Below are positions 41,670-52,393 of a stretch of DNA of 64,000 nt, in pieces. Numbering within the stretch: position 1 is the first letter of the stretch; each line of letters begins with the position of its first letter. Source of the stretch: Thermoleophilia bacterium SCSIO 60948 (lineage in GTDB: Bacteria; Actinomycetota; Thermoleophilia; Solirubrobacterales; 70-9). The notes under the pieces were generated by a model that made no database searches, was not told the origin of the DNA, and saw only the letters and a program-made list of their open reading frames with translations. The translations under genes were made by a program, and so were the position numbers. The stretch is from assembly GCA_021496505.1 (NCBI GenBank), contig CP053031.1, forward strand, positions 1,728,001 to 1,792,000, read 5' to 3'.

Positions 41670-44344
41670 CCGAGCGCCTTCTTGGCGGCTCGCGACAGCG
41701 CCGCGGCGCCGTTGCTCGCCTTGCGTGTCGCGACGCCGACGAAGCGGACCTTGCCTCCGGCGACGCCGTAGACGAAGCGGTTGCCGTTGCCGAGCTGGCG
41801 GCGATAGAGGCCGTTGCCGAGCGCGACGCTGCGCGAGGTGACACGCCCGGCGCGGTCGCCGGGCCGAACGCCGCCGGCCGAGTAGCCGCGGGCCGTGCTC
41901 GCGACCATCTGGACGTTCGCGTTCTTGAACGCCGCGCCGAGGATGCCGCCCGAGCCCTTGACCCGCCAGCGCCAGCCCTGGGTGCGGACCTCGGGCTGAC
42001 CGGTGGCGTTGAGGACGGCGTTCGGCTTCGCGCGGAGCTTGATCGTGCGTGAGCCGTTCGAGCCGATCCGGCCCCGCTTCGGCTTCTTGCCCGGACCGGG
42101 CACACCGACCGCGCGCTCCCACATCGCGAGGTAGGACTCAGCCCCGCCCTTGAGGTCGCGGATGACGCGGTCGCCGGCACTCAGGCGCACGCCCTCGTAC
42201 CAGTCCGGCCACTGGCCGAAGTGGGCGATGCCGTCGGTGTTCAGGTCGAAGGACTTCGTGCCGCTGACCTGGCGGTCGAGCATCACGCCGCGGTCGATCG
42301 GCGAGCGGAACGGATAGGAGATCTCGGCCTCGGTGCCGGCGGTCGGGTTGCGCGGGCCGCCGAACCCGTTCATGTCGTCGCCGAAGCCGAACCCGAACCC
42401 GTAGCGCTTCGACCCCTCGCCTTCGCGGTAGAGCTTTCGCTGGCTCTTCCACTCGTCCTCGAAGTCGTAGGCGTGGTCTGCCATCGGCGTCACAACGCCG
42501 CCCATCTCCATGATCCGGCGATACGAGGTCGGCTCGGACCAGCTGTGGCTCGAGACGATGCCCGAGTAGCCCAGCTTCTTGACGATCCCGAGGGCTTTGC
42601 GCCGCGACTTCACGCTGAGGTGGTCGGGGTCGAAGATCATTCCTCGGTCGGCCATCTGGCGGACCAGGAACTCGCCCAGCTCCGTGAGCCCCTGCTTGTT
42701 GCAGTGAGGCGCCGGCGGATAGGCGGGCGGCTGGAGCGGCCCGCCCGGCAGCATGCCGAGGAGCTGGGCCGCGGCAGGCGGTATCTCGCCGGGCGCGGCG
42801 GTGACCTGCTCGCGATCGGACTCCTCGCCCTTGCAGGTCTCGACGTCCCAGAACTCGCCCGTCGTGAGCTTGTTGGCGCCGTTGATGACCGGCCCCTGGA
42901 AGCCGCCGTCCATCGCGACGCCGCCGAAGGCGTTGTCGAACTTGTTGACGATCTCCATCTGGCGAACCCCGAGGTCCCAGACCTCGTCGAGGCCGGCCGC
43001 GACGCTCTCCTTGTTGCACCCGGGCTGCGGTTCGCCGTTTCGGATCCCGCAGTCGAACGGCTCGGAGATCTCGATCCCGAGGACGACGGCGAGCTTGCCG
43101 CGGTTGATCACGCGGCGGGCCTGGTAGGGGTTCTTGACGATTCGGAAGAAGCCCTTGCCGGGTCCGCCCCATTGCGCGTCGATGTAATCCTCGAGCTCCT
43201 TGACCGACTGGAGCTGGCGGCGGACGGCGTCCATCTCGTTGCAGCTCTCGGTCTTCCGCGTGTTGATCAGGCAGGCGGCCGAGTTGTCGAAGGCCAGGAA
43301 GGTCAGCAACCGCTGGCCGCCGCGCCACGAGCGCTCGATCCAGCGGTAGTAGGTCTGCTCGTGGGTGAAGACCCACTCGTAGGTCGGCCAGCCCTCGAAC
43401 GATGGCCAGCCCTCAGGGTCGTGCTGGCGCGTCGGGTCCTGGAAGACGAGCAGGTTCGCCTCGACCGCGCCGAGACCGTTCGGGGCGTGGGAGTCGCAGT
43501 CCTTGAGCGCCTCCTCGACGCCGAGCGGGCTCCACGCCCGCCCGCAGTGGAGGCCCTTGCCGAATGCCTGGAAAGCCATGATGTGTGAGTGCAGGTCGAT
43601 CGTTCCCTGCGCGGTCCCGTAGACGGGTTTGGCGGTGAACGGCTTGCCCGAAGCGTTGATCTCCGCCTCCGGGAACGGAGCGCAGCCGCCGGCGGCCTTG
43701 AGCTCGAAGCGATCCGCGCCGCCGGTGGTCGTCAGCGCACCGCCCTGTGTGACGTTGAGCGCTCCGTCGGGTGAGCTCAGCGTGTAGCCGCTCGCCTCGT
43801 CGCCGTTCAGGGTCCACTCCGCGTTCTTCGACGGACCCTCGATCGCCTCGACGTCGTCGGCCGTCCGCGTCGGGAAGGTGCCTTCGCTGCCGAGCAGGAT
43901 GTAGCTGCCGAGCTCGGTCGGCTGGAAGCGGAACACCTCGCCGTCGGCCATCCGCGCGTCGCCGGCGTATTCGGCGTCGGCGCTGCGGGCCACTGCATCG
44001 CCGTCGGTCGACTGGAGCGCGAAACAGCCGCCCGCCGCGGTGTAGCGATCGTCATCGGAGGATCCAATCCGCGGCGCGATCGGTTCGCGGTCGTACCAGG
44101 CCATCGGCTCGGCGGACCCGGGAGTCGGCGGCTCGCCGGTCGTCGCATCGGCCGAGTCGCTCATCAGCAGCTCGGGCGGCACGTCGGCTCCGCCGGCGTC
44201 GAGGACCGTCGCGGCGAGCTCGCCGTAGGTCATGTCGTCGGAGTGCGCCAGCGCCGAGGCGGGCGTCGCGAGTCCGAGCGCACAGACGAGCGCGATCAAG
44301 CGAGCACGGCCTCGTGGCCGCCGCGTCACCTCCCAGTGCCCCAC
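41666..44344 (-). CDS. Large secreted M19-like metallo-dipeptidase/amidohydrolase
   Basis: An 892-residue exported protein. The signal peptide is about residues 11-34 (RGRARLIALVCALGLATPASALA). The next about 210 residues form a beta-rich region without a recognised family. The TIM-barrel metal site then starts with TIDLHSHIMAF (His252, His254). It continues with LGIEISEPFDC, a histidine in MIFDPDHLS, and GIVSSHSW, an order matching membrane dipeptidases (M19) and related amidohydrolases. The C-terminal about 130 residues are a separate basic domain (RTIKLRAKPNAVLN, FVYGVAGGKVRFVGVATRK). Normal M19 enzymes have about 350-400 residues. The start GTG 44344 could instead be the nearby GTG 15 nt downstream. 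Confidence 0.8.
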   Translation of the reverse strand: MGHWEVTRRPRGRARLIALVCALGLATPASALAHSDDMTYGELAATVLDAGGADVPPELLMSDSADATTGEPPTPGSAEPMAWYDREPIAPRIGSSDDDRYTAAGGCFALQSTDGDAVARSADAEYAGDARMADGEVFRFQPTELGSYILLGSEGTFPTRTADDVEAIEGPSKNAEWTLNGDEASGYTLSSPDGALNVTQGGALTTTGGADRFELKAAGGCAPFPEAEINASGKPFTAKPVYGTAQGTIDLHSHIMAFQAFGKGLHCGRAWSPLGVEEALKDCDSHAPNGLGAVEANLLVFQDPTRQHDPEGWPSFEGWPTYEWVFTHEQTYYRWIERSWRGGQRLLTFLAFDNSAACLINTRKTESCNEMDAVRRQLQSVKELEDYIDAQWGGPGKGFFRIVKNPYQARRVINRGKLAVVLGIEISEPFDCGIRNGEPQPGCNKESVAAGLDEVWDLGVRQMEIVNKFDNAFGGVAMDGGFQGPVINGANKLTTGEFWDVETCKGEESDREQVTAAPGEIPPAAAQLLGMLPGGPLQPPAYPPAPHCNKQGLTELGEFLVRQMADRGMIFDPDHLSVKSRRKALGIVKKLGYSGIVSSHSWSEPTSYRRIMEMGGVVTPMADHAYDFEDEWKSQRKLYREGEGSKRYGFGFGFGDDMNGFGGPRNPTAGTEAEISYPFRSPIDRGVMLDRQVSGTKSFDLNTDGIAHFGQWPDWYEGVRLSAGDRVIRDLKGGAESYLAMWERAVGVPGPGKKPKRGRIGSNGSRTIKLRAKPNAVLNATGQPEVRTQGWRWRVKGSGGILGAAFKNANVQMVASTARGYSAGGVRPGDRAGRVTSRSVALGNGLYRRQLGNGNRFVYGVAGGKVRFVGVATRKASNGAAALSRAAKKALG

Positions 44345-44407
44345 GCGGCGAGAGTAACGGAGTTGAGAATCGCTTTAGCCGGTTCCCCGGGAGGGGGTCC
44401 GCGGCCG

Positions 44408-44413
44408 TAGGGT
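44408..44413 (+). promoter_or_regulatory. TANNNT box before the HhH gene
   Basis: TAGGGT ends 7 nt before GTG 44421 without an intervening ribosome-binding site, compatible with a leaderless mRNA. It lies in the 76-bp divergent spacer with the dipeptidase-like gene. Confidence 0.4.
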
Positions 44414-44420
44414 CCGGGAC

Positions 44421-44606
44421 GTGACCGAACCCGCGACCCCGCTCGACGCCCCCGAGCTCCGACTGCCGGCGCCGGCCGTCCGCGGCCTCGCGGCCGCCGG
44501 TTATCGGACCCTCGGCGATGTCTGGGCGGCCGACGACGAGCGTCTGCGCGAGCTCCACGGCGTCGGCCCCAAGGCGCTTCGCATGATCGCCGAACTCAAG
44601 CCCTAG
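44421..44606 (+). CDS. Small helix-hairpin-helix protein
   Basis: A 61-residue protein made of one helix-hairpin-helix unit: LPAPAVRGLAAAGYRTLGDVW followed by ADDERLRELHGVGPKALRMI. The GVGPKAL turn is the canonical non-specific DNA-binding hairpin also seen in the RNA polymerase alpha C-terminal domain and in many repair proteins. It would bind DNA without sequence preference. GTG 44421 is preceded by a TAGGGT box. It ends 34 bp before the tRNA gene and might be cotranscribed with it. Confidence 0.8.
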   Translation: MTEPATPLDAPELRLPAPAVRGLAAAGYRTLGDVWAADDERLRELHGVGPKALRMIAELKP

Positions 44607-44640
44607 ACCGACGACGCCGACGCTACGATCCGGCTCTCCC

Positions 44641-44714
44641 GCCGGAGTAGCTCAGCTGGTTAGAGCAGCGGAATCATAATCCGCGTGTCGGGAGTTCGAG
44701 TCTCTCCTCCGGCA
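44641..44714 (+). tRNA. tRNA with CAT anticodon (probably elongator tRNA-Met)
   Basis: A 74-nt cloverleaf. The acceptor is GCCGGAG/CTCCGGC with discriminator A, and the D arm is GCTC...GAGC. The anticodon stem is GCGGA/TCCGC with loop ATCATAA (anticodon CAT), and the T arm is GGGAG-TTCGAGT-CTCTC with one G-U pair. Pairing at 1-72 excludes initiator tRNA. An AUA-reading tRNA-Ile with a lysidine-modified CAT anticodon cannot be excluded by eye. CCA is not encoded. A TACGAT -10 box lies at 44624-44629. Confidence 0.93.
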
Positions 44715-44800
44715 TCCGATTCGTCCTGCGCCAGGGACTTCGATCTTCCACGGCCCAGACCTCGGTGGAGAACACGGAGGCGGCTCTCGGCGGCGGCGAA

Positions 44801-44806
44801 TAGCGT
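44801..44806 (+). promoter_or_regulatory. TANNNT box before the universal stress protein gene
   Basis: TAGCGT ends 6 nt before GTG 44813 with no ribosome-binding site between, compatible with a leaderless mRNA independent of the upstream tRNA gene. Confidence 0.4.
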
Positions 44807-44812
44807 CGCTCC

Positions 44813-45661
44813 GTGGCGTGGTCAGCTCGACACGACGCCGAGCCGATCCGGTTCCGCGAGGTCCTGTGCGCCGTCGACGCCTCGCCGCAGAGCCTGGTGG
44901 CGATTCGCCAGGCCGCGGCCCTCGCCGATCCCGAAGCTCGGCTGAGCGCGGTGACGGTGTGGGACCCGGCGGAAGCGATCCACGCCGGCATCCATGCGGC
45001 CAAGGTGGTCGGGGACCTTCGCAGGACCGCCGAGGCGACGCTCGACGAGGCGTGCGCGGCGGAACCCAGGCTCGAGCCCATGCTCGTCCGCGGCAGCGAC
45101 GTCGCCGGGCTGCTCGGTGCGGCCGCGGAGCTCGACGCCGACCTCCTCGCCGTCGGGGCGCACGGCGCCTCGCGCCTCGGGGGCATGCTCCTCGGCAGCG
45201 TCGCGACCGCGATCGTCCATCATGCGCCGTGCTGCGTGCTCGTCGCCCGGGCCGGCGCCCACGAGTTCCCGGGGACGATCGTCCACGCCGGCGACGGGTC
45301 CGCGGACTCGATGGCCGCCGCACGGGTCGCCGGGCGAATCGCGGGCGCATCGGGCGGCTCGCTCGTGGCGCTACACGTCGGCGACGCGTTCAAGCACAGC
45401 CGCGAGCTCGCCGCCGAGTCGGCGGCGATGATCGCCGCCGGGGGCCCCGAGCCCGTCCCGCGAGCGGCGGCGGGCTCCCCGCACGTCGGGATCTGCGCCG
45501 CCGCGCGGGCGTGCGAGGCGTCCTTGATCGTGATCGGCAGCCGTGGAATGAGCGGTCTGCGCTCGTTCGGCAGCGTCAGCGAGCGGGTCGCCCACCGTGC
45601 CCGCTGCTCGGTCTTGGTCGTCCGAGCAAAGAAGCATGCGCGGATCGAGCCGGGGACCTGA
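44813..45661 (+). CDS. Universal stress protein with tandem UspA domains
   Basis: A 282-residue protein with two UspA domains. The first (about 12-145) begins FREVLCAVDASPQSLVAIRQA and ends with LLAVGAHGASRLGGMLLGSVATAIVHHAPCCVLV, which has the ATP-binding G-x2-G-x9-G(S/T) loop. The second (about 150-275) starts at FPGTIVHAGDGSADSMAAA and ends LIVIGSRGMSGLRSFGSVSERVAHRARCSVLV. Tandem ATP-binding Usp proteins are common in actinobacteria and respond to hypoxia and other stress. The start is GTG 44813. It is convergent with the esterase gene. Confidence 0.93.
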   Translation: MAWSARHDAEPIRFREVLCAVDASPQSLVAIRQAAALADPEARLSAVTVWDPAEAIHAGIHAAKVVGDLRRTAEATLDEACAAEPRLEPMLVRGSDVAGLLGAAAELDADLLAVGAHGASRLGGMLLGSVATAIVHHAPCCVLVARAGAHEFPGTIVHAGDGSADSMAAARVAGRIAGASGGSLVALHVGDAFKHSRELAAESAAMIAAGGPEPVPRAAAGSPHVGICAAARACEASLIVIGSRGMSGLRSFGSVSERVAHRARCSVLVVRAKKHARIEPGT

Positions 45662-45683
45662 GCGGCTCGCCCGGGGCCGGGTC

Positions 45684-46580
45684 CTAGGCGCCGGTCGACG
45701 CTGAGTCGAGCCGTTCTCGGATCCAGGCGCCGGCACGGCTGATCGCGGCGTCCGCCTCCGGCATCAGGCCGGCGTAGACCGGGAAGATGTGCTGCATCTC
45801 CGCGACGATCCGAAGCTCGACGTCGGCGCCCGCGCGAGCGGCCTCGCGGCCCACTCGGAGCGAGTCATCGAGCAGCCCCTCCGCGCCGCCGGCGAAGACG
45901 AGGATCGGTGGGATGCCGGCGAAGTCCGCCGTCACGGGTGAGGCGTAGGGATCCCGCGGATCGTGCGCCCCCAGGTACTGCCCTGCCATACGAAGGAGCG
46001 AGGCCTTCGTCACCGAGAGATCGGCGTTGTCGTCGAGTGACGCCGAGCCGCACGCCAGGTCGGCCCACGGCGAGAACGCCAGGATCCCCGCGGCCCCGGG
46101 GAGGCCGAGATCGCGCAGCCTCAGCGCGGCGGCGAGCGCGAGACCGCCGCCACTGGAATCCCCCGCGAGGACGACGCCGCCGGGCGCGTGCTCGCTTTCG
46201 GCCGCCCAGCGGAGCGCGGTCAGCGAGTCGTCGAGAGCTGCGGGGAATGGGTGCTCTGGGGCAAGTCGGTACCGCGGCACGAGGACGCTGGCGCCGCTCG
46301 CAGCGGCGAGGTGGCCCGCCGTCTTTCGTCGCGAGTCCGGAGAGGAGATGACGTAGCCGCCTCCGTAGAGATAGACGACGAGGCCGGCAGGGCTCGTCGT
46401 CTCGGGTGTCGCGATGAGCCCATCGAGGTCGGGAACCGCCTCGAAGCGAACTCCGGCGGGCTCGCTCGTCATGTCCTCCTGGTGCTCACCCGCGGCGCGT
46501 TGTGCGGGCAGGTCCATCTCCACGGCTTTCGCTCCGCCCGATAGGACCTCGTTCAGCTTCCGCGCCCCTGCGCTCGCCAT
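45684..46580 (-). CDS. HSL-family alpha/beta hydrolase (esterase/lipase) with altered oxyanion motif
   Basis: A 298-residue carboxylesterase of the hormone-sensitive-lipase family. The nucleophile elbow is LAGDSSGGGLAL (Ser142). The acid is probably Glu234 in FAGGAEGLLDDS, as in related bacterial subgroups, and the base is His264 in EMQHIFP. The oxyanion motif, normally HGGG, reads YLYGGGYV here (Tyr72), a one-base change from the usual His codon. ATG 46580 was chosen; an upstream extension to 46709 has no family match. It is encoded 10 bp downstream of the holin-like/phosphodiesterase gene, probably as one transcript. Confidence 0.88.
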   Translation of the reverse strand: MASAGARKLNEVLSGGAKAVEMDLPAQRAAGEHQEDMTSEPAGVRFEAVPDLDGLIATPETTSPAGLVVYLYGGGYVISSPDSRRKTAGHLAAASGASVLVPRYRLAPEHPFPAALDDSLTALRWAAESEHAPGGVVLAGDSSGGGLALAAALRLRDLGLPGAAGILAFSPWADLACGSASLDDNADLSVTKASLLRMAGQYLGAHDPRDPYASPVTADFAGIPPILVFAGGAEGLLDDSLRVGREAARAGADVELRIVAEMQHIFPVYAGLMPEADAAISRAGAWIRERLDSASTGA

Positions 46581-46590
46581 CGGGGGCTGC

Positions 46591-48651
46591 CTAGGCCCGA
46601 CCCGACTCGGCGCGCTGCCCTCCCCGAGGACCCGATTGCGCACGGGCTTCGCCTCGGACGGTCTCGGCGCGCCCCTCCTCTGCGTCGGCTCGCCAGCGCT
46701 TGAGGACACGATGCACGCTGGCGGCCCCGACGAGCGGCTCGTCGCCCACCGACAGGTGGCCCGGATGCAGGATGAACGGCCGGGTCTGAGGGCCGCCGAG
46801 TCCGCCGTGGAAGGAGATCAGCTCCTCGAAGGCGCAGCTCTCGTCGAGTTCGGGGTCGTAGAAGCCTCCGATCATGATGTCGGCGACGTGATCGAACCCG
46901 TCGGTGCGCAGCATGTGCGCCGGTGCGTTCGCGGAGAAGGGGGCCAGCGGATCCTCGCCGACGATCGTGCCGTCGGCGAGACGGTGCTCCGAGCCGTCGC
47001 GGCCGAGGACCAGCGGTCCCCGCTCGGAAGAGCGCACGAGCAACCAGCCGACGTGCGGGTGGTCGCGCAGCGCGGGGATCAGATCGGGGTGCCTGCCGTC
47101 GATCTCCTCGAGCGTCAGCCGGTGCGAGGCCTCCATCAGGTAGATCAGACCGAGGTTGCCGGAGCCGAGCGCGACGACGTGACGATCGGAGACGTCGTTC
47201 TTCGGCTTCTTCGAGCGACGCCCGGTCGCCTCGCCGACCGCGTGCCCGACCATCGCCTGCTGCTCGTCGCCGCCGGCGAAGGCGGCGACAGCGTCGCCCG
47301 AGAGATTTCGCTCGACGAGCTCGTCGAGTCCGTAGCCGTTTCGTTGCTTGAACGTTGCGCCCTGCGTCTGGCCGTGGTCGGAGAGCACGACGATCTCGTA
47401 CGGCCGGGGCGCGTAGCGTCGAGCGCGGGCGATGCGACCGAACTGCTCATCGAGCTTTCTCAGCGCCTCCATCGTGTCGGCGCGCTGGAGCCCGGAGTGG
47501 TGGGCGACCTCGTCGTAGGCGGCGAAGGTCGCGTAGACGGCCGGTCGTCCGTACATCATGTCCGAGAGCACGCTGAAGACGACGAGGTCGCGGATCACCA
47601 CACACATGGCCCCGCGGATGAACGGATAGGTCCCGCCACGGTGACCGCGCGGGCGGATGTCGCGGCGCTTGGCCCGCGCCGCCGCGGTCCACTCGATCAC
47701 GACCTCCCAGAGGAAGAGGGCCAGTGCCCTCGTGACGTTGAAGCCGTTGGCGAGAAACGCGCGGTAGCCGGGGTTCGCCCGCTTCTCGGCCTCGATCCTG
47801 CTCACCGTGAGGATGACGTGGTCCGCCTCGCCGGAGAGCAGGTTCCCCCGGCTCGCTCCGCCGTCGACGAGCAGCCCGTCGCCGGTGGCGAGCCTCGCCT
47901 CGATCGCCGCGCAGTCCTCCGGCGCCGAACAGGCCGTGACGCGTCCGCTCTGCTTGTCGACCCAGCGAAACGCCGGGATGCCGTCGTTCGAGCCGAGCAG
48001 GATTCCGGCCTGGCTCGCGCCCGTCTGCGAGGACAGATCGGTCTCCCACTCGGTCAGCCGGTAGCCGTCCTCGGCCATCCAGCGCGCGAGGTTGGGGAGG
48101 CTCCCGTCCCGCATCGCCGCACGGAGGACCGGGATCCCGAGACCGTCGATCTCGAGGAAGACGATCCCCGGGACGTCGCTGCGCTCTCCCCCGCCCTGCC
48201 GGCGCGCGATCCGCCTGACCACCCTCAGGCTGTAGATGTCGTCGTCGTTGGTGCCCGCGAGCGCCTGGAAGACGATCGCGACCGCGGCCGTCACCAGCGA
48301 GGCGAGGAAGGCGTCGCCGTAGGAGTCGACCGTGATCCGTTCGGGAAACGCGTCGCCCGCCAGGAGCAGCGCCGCGCTGTCGGCGGCGAGCACGAGCACG
48401 AATCCCGTGAACAGGGTGAAGGGAAGCCGAAGCGAGGCGATGAGCGGCGGGACGACCGCATTCACGACCGCCACCGCCGCCGCGACGAGCAGGGCCGACG
48501 CGGGCCTCAGGATCGAGAAGCCCTCGACGAGCCCGGCGGCGGCGTAGACCGAGGCCGCCGAGATCAGCCAGGCGATGGCCAACCGAACCGGATCGAACCG
48601 CGGCCTCGTCGGCTCCCAGCCGCTGGCGCTCGCGGGTCCCCCTGCATTCAT
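46591..48651 (-). CDS. Holin-IV-like membrane domain fused to a type I phosphodiesterase
   Basis: A 686-residue protein. Residues about 20-145 contain four hydrophobic helices (VRLAIAWLISAASVYAAAGL, ASALLVAAAVAVVNAVVPPLI, LPFTLFTGFVLVLAADSAALLL, DAFLASLVTAAVAIVFQAL), annotated in related proteins as a phage-holin-like (DUF/holin IV) region. The rest is an alkaline-phosphatase-fold domain. It has the metal ligand start GIVFLEIDGLGIPVL, the probable nucleophile region SSQTGASQAGILLG, AAYDEVAHHSGL, and EIVVLSDHGQTQGATF. It likely hydrolyses phosphodiesters at the membrane face; the substrate is unknown. ATG 48651 is preceded by a GGGGGAGAG ribosome-binding site. A longer frame to 49047 overlaps the MBL gene and was rejected. 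Confidence 0.85.
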   Translation of the reverse strand: MNAGGPASASGWEPTRPRFDPVRLAIAWLISAASVYAAAGLVEGFSILRPASALLVAAAVAVVNAVVPPLIASLRLPFTLFTGFVLVLAADSAALLLAGDAFPERITVDSYGDAFLASLVTAAVAIVFQALAGTNDDDIYSLRVVRRIARRQGGGERSDVPGIVFLEIDGLGIPVLRAAMRDGSLPNLARWMAEDGYRLTEWETDLSSQTGASQAGILLGSNDGIPAFRWVDKQSGRVTACSAPEDCAAIEARLATGDGLLVDGGASRGNLLSGEADHVILTVSRIEAEKRANPGYRAFLANGFNVTRALALFLWEVVIEWTAAARAKRRDIRPRGHRGGTYPFIRGAMCVVIRDLVVFSVLSDMMYGRPAVYATFAAYDEVAHHSGLQRADTMEALRKLDEQFGRIARARRYAPRPYEIVVLSDHGQTQGATFKQRNGYGLDELVERNLSGDAVAAFAGGDEQQAMVGHAVGEATGRRSKKPKNDVSDRHVVALGSGNLGLIYLMEASHRLTLEEIDGRHPDLIPALRDHPHVGWLLVRSSERGPLVLGRDGSEHRLADGTIVGEDPLAPFSANAPAHMLRTDGFDHVADIMIGGFYDPELDESCAFEELISFHGGLGGPQTRPFILHPGHLSVGDEPLVGAASVHRVLKRWRADAEEGRAETVRGEARAQSGPRGGQRAESGRA

Positions 48652-48760
48652 CTCGCTGCTCTCCCCCTTCCAGCCGGGCGCCGATCGGCCCGATTTCGGA
48701 CCCGACCGGTCCGGCCGTCCGCGATCACGCCGACAAACGTCCCGCGACGAGCCCTCGCGG

Positions 48761-49522
48761 TCAAGGGCCGCGTCGTGGTGATGTCGGATCGACGTCCGTG
48801 TGGGCCCCCGGTTCGAGGACCCGAGCCTCGACGCCGGGAGCGATTGCGGCCAGCGCGCTCGCGAACCGCCGCGCCGGCTCCCCAGGGTCCGCGCGCCAGG
48901 GCACCCGCGGCGAGGCGAGAGTCCCCCAGTGGATCGGGATCGCGACGCGGGGCCGCAGCTCGGCGGCGATTCGCGCCGCCTGCTCGGGGCCGAGGTGATC
49001 CGGGCCGAGCCGGGCCCCCCACCCCCAGACCGGTAGCAGGACGGCATCCGAGCGCCTCAGCGCCGGCCCGAGATCGGCCGACGGCCCCGTGTCGCCGGCG
49101 AAGAAGGCGGAGACGTCGGACTCGACCAGGTAGCCGAGGGTCGCACGGGCGCGATGGAGCGGATGGCGACGACCGTCGTGGTCGAGAAGGGTCGCGGTCA
49201 CGAGCGCCTCGCCGATCCGCACCTGCTCGCCGGGCTCGACCTCCGTGACCTGTGCGATTCCACGGCGACGAAGCGTGGCGCCACAGCCTCGCGGCGCGAT
49301 CACCCGCTTCGGCTCGACCAGTGCGAGCGAGCGGAGGTCGAGATGGTCGAAGTGGGCGTGCGAGATGAGGACGCAGTCCGGCTCGCGCAGCGCCTCGATC
49401 GCAGGCTCGGGGACCAGGCGCCGGAGGTGCAGCAACCGCGGCCGCAGGACCGGATCGGTCAGCAAGCGGTAGCCCGGTCCGGTCATCTCCACGGTCGCAT
49501 GGCCCACGTAGGCGATTCGCAT
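48761..49522 (-). CDS. MBL-fold hydrolase (UlaG/NAPE-PLD-like)
   Basis: A 253-residue metallo-beta-lactamase-fold protein. It starts MRIAYVGHATVEM, as in UlaG-type enzymes. Metal ligands are the HxHxDH motif ISHAHFDHLD, the GDTGPS aspartate and the C-terminal histidine in IPIHWGT. A HDGRRHPLH segment is consistent with the NAPE-phospholipase-D-like group. The substrate is unknown. It is divergent from fur, and a 19-bp operator lies 31-49 bp before its start codon, so it may belong to the same regulon as fur-katG. Confidence 0.88.
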   Translation of the reverse strand: MRIAYVGHATVEMTGPGYRLLTDPVLRPRLLHLRRLVPEPAIEALREPDCVLISHAHFDHLDLRSLALVEPKRVIAPRGCGATLRRRGIAQVTEVEPGEQVRIGEALVTATLLDHDGRRHPLHRARATLGYLVESDVSAFFAGDTGPSADLGPALRRSDAVLLPVWGWGARLGPDHLGPEQAARIAAELRPRVAIPIHWGTLASPRVPWRADPGEPARRFASALAAIAPGVEARVLEPGAHTDVDPTSPRRGP

Positions 49523-49552
49523 CTCCGCCGGTCAGTCTCGATGCGGTGTCGA

Positions 49553-49571
49553 ATCTGGATCCATTCCAGAT
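49553..49571. promoter_or_regulatory. FurA-type operator
   Basis: ATCTGGATCCATTCCAGAT has perfect 7-bp arms (ATCTGGA/TCCAGAT) with a 5-bp centre. It lies in the 70-bp divergent region, 22 bp before the fur GTG. Actinobacterial FurA binds a single AT-rich dyad just upstream of its own gene in the furA-katG operon, so autoregulation and peroxide induction of katG are expected. Confidence 0.6.
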
Positions 49572-49592
49572 ACCTGATAGGACTAGACCTCT

Positions 49593-52281
<2,689 letters not shown>

Positions 52282-52295
52282 TCGATCGCGCGAGC

Positions 52296-52331
52296 GTGTG
52301 GGTCCGGCCGTCGCGGCGGCCGGACCCGCAC
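52296..52331 (+). terminator. Terminator of furA-katG
   Basis: A 15-bp stem with one G-T pair and a 6-nt loop (core GGGTCCGGCCG/CGGCCGGACCC) begins 15 bp after the katG stop. It has no U-tract. Confidence 0.8.
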
Positions 52332-52393
52332 GGTCATCCCCACAGGCTCGGGGTAGGTGGGTCGGACGACGACACGACCGGCGAGGAGCCCCC

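Noticed and set aside
48652-49047. N-terminal extension of the holin-like phosphodiesterase
   Set aside because: It overlaps the MBL-fold gene in another frame; the ATG at 48651 has a ribosome-binding site and leads straight into the membrane domain.
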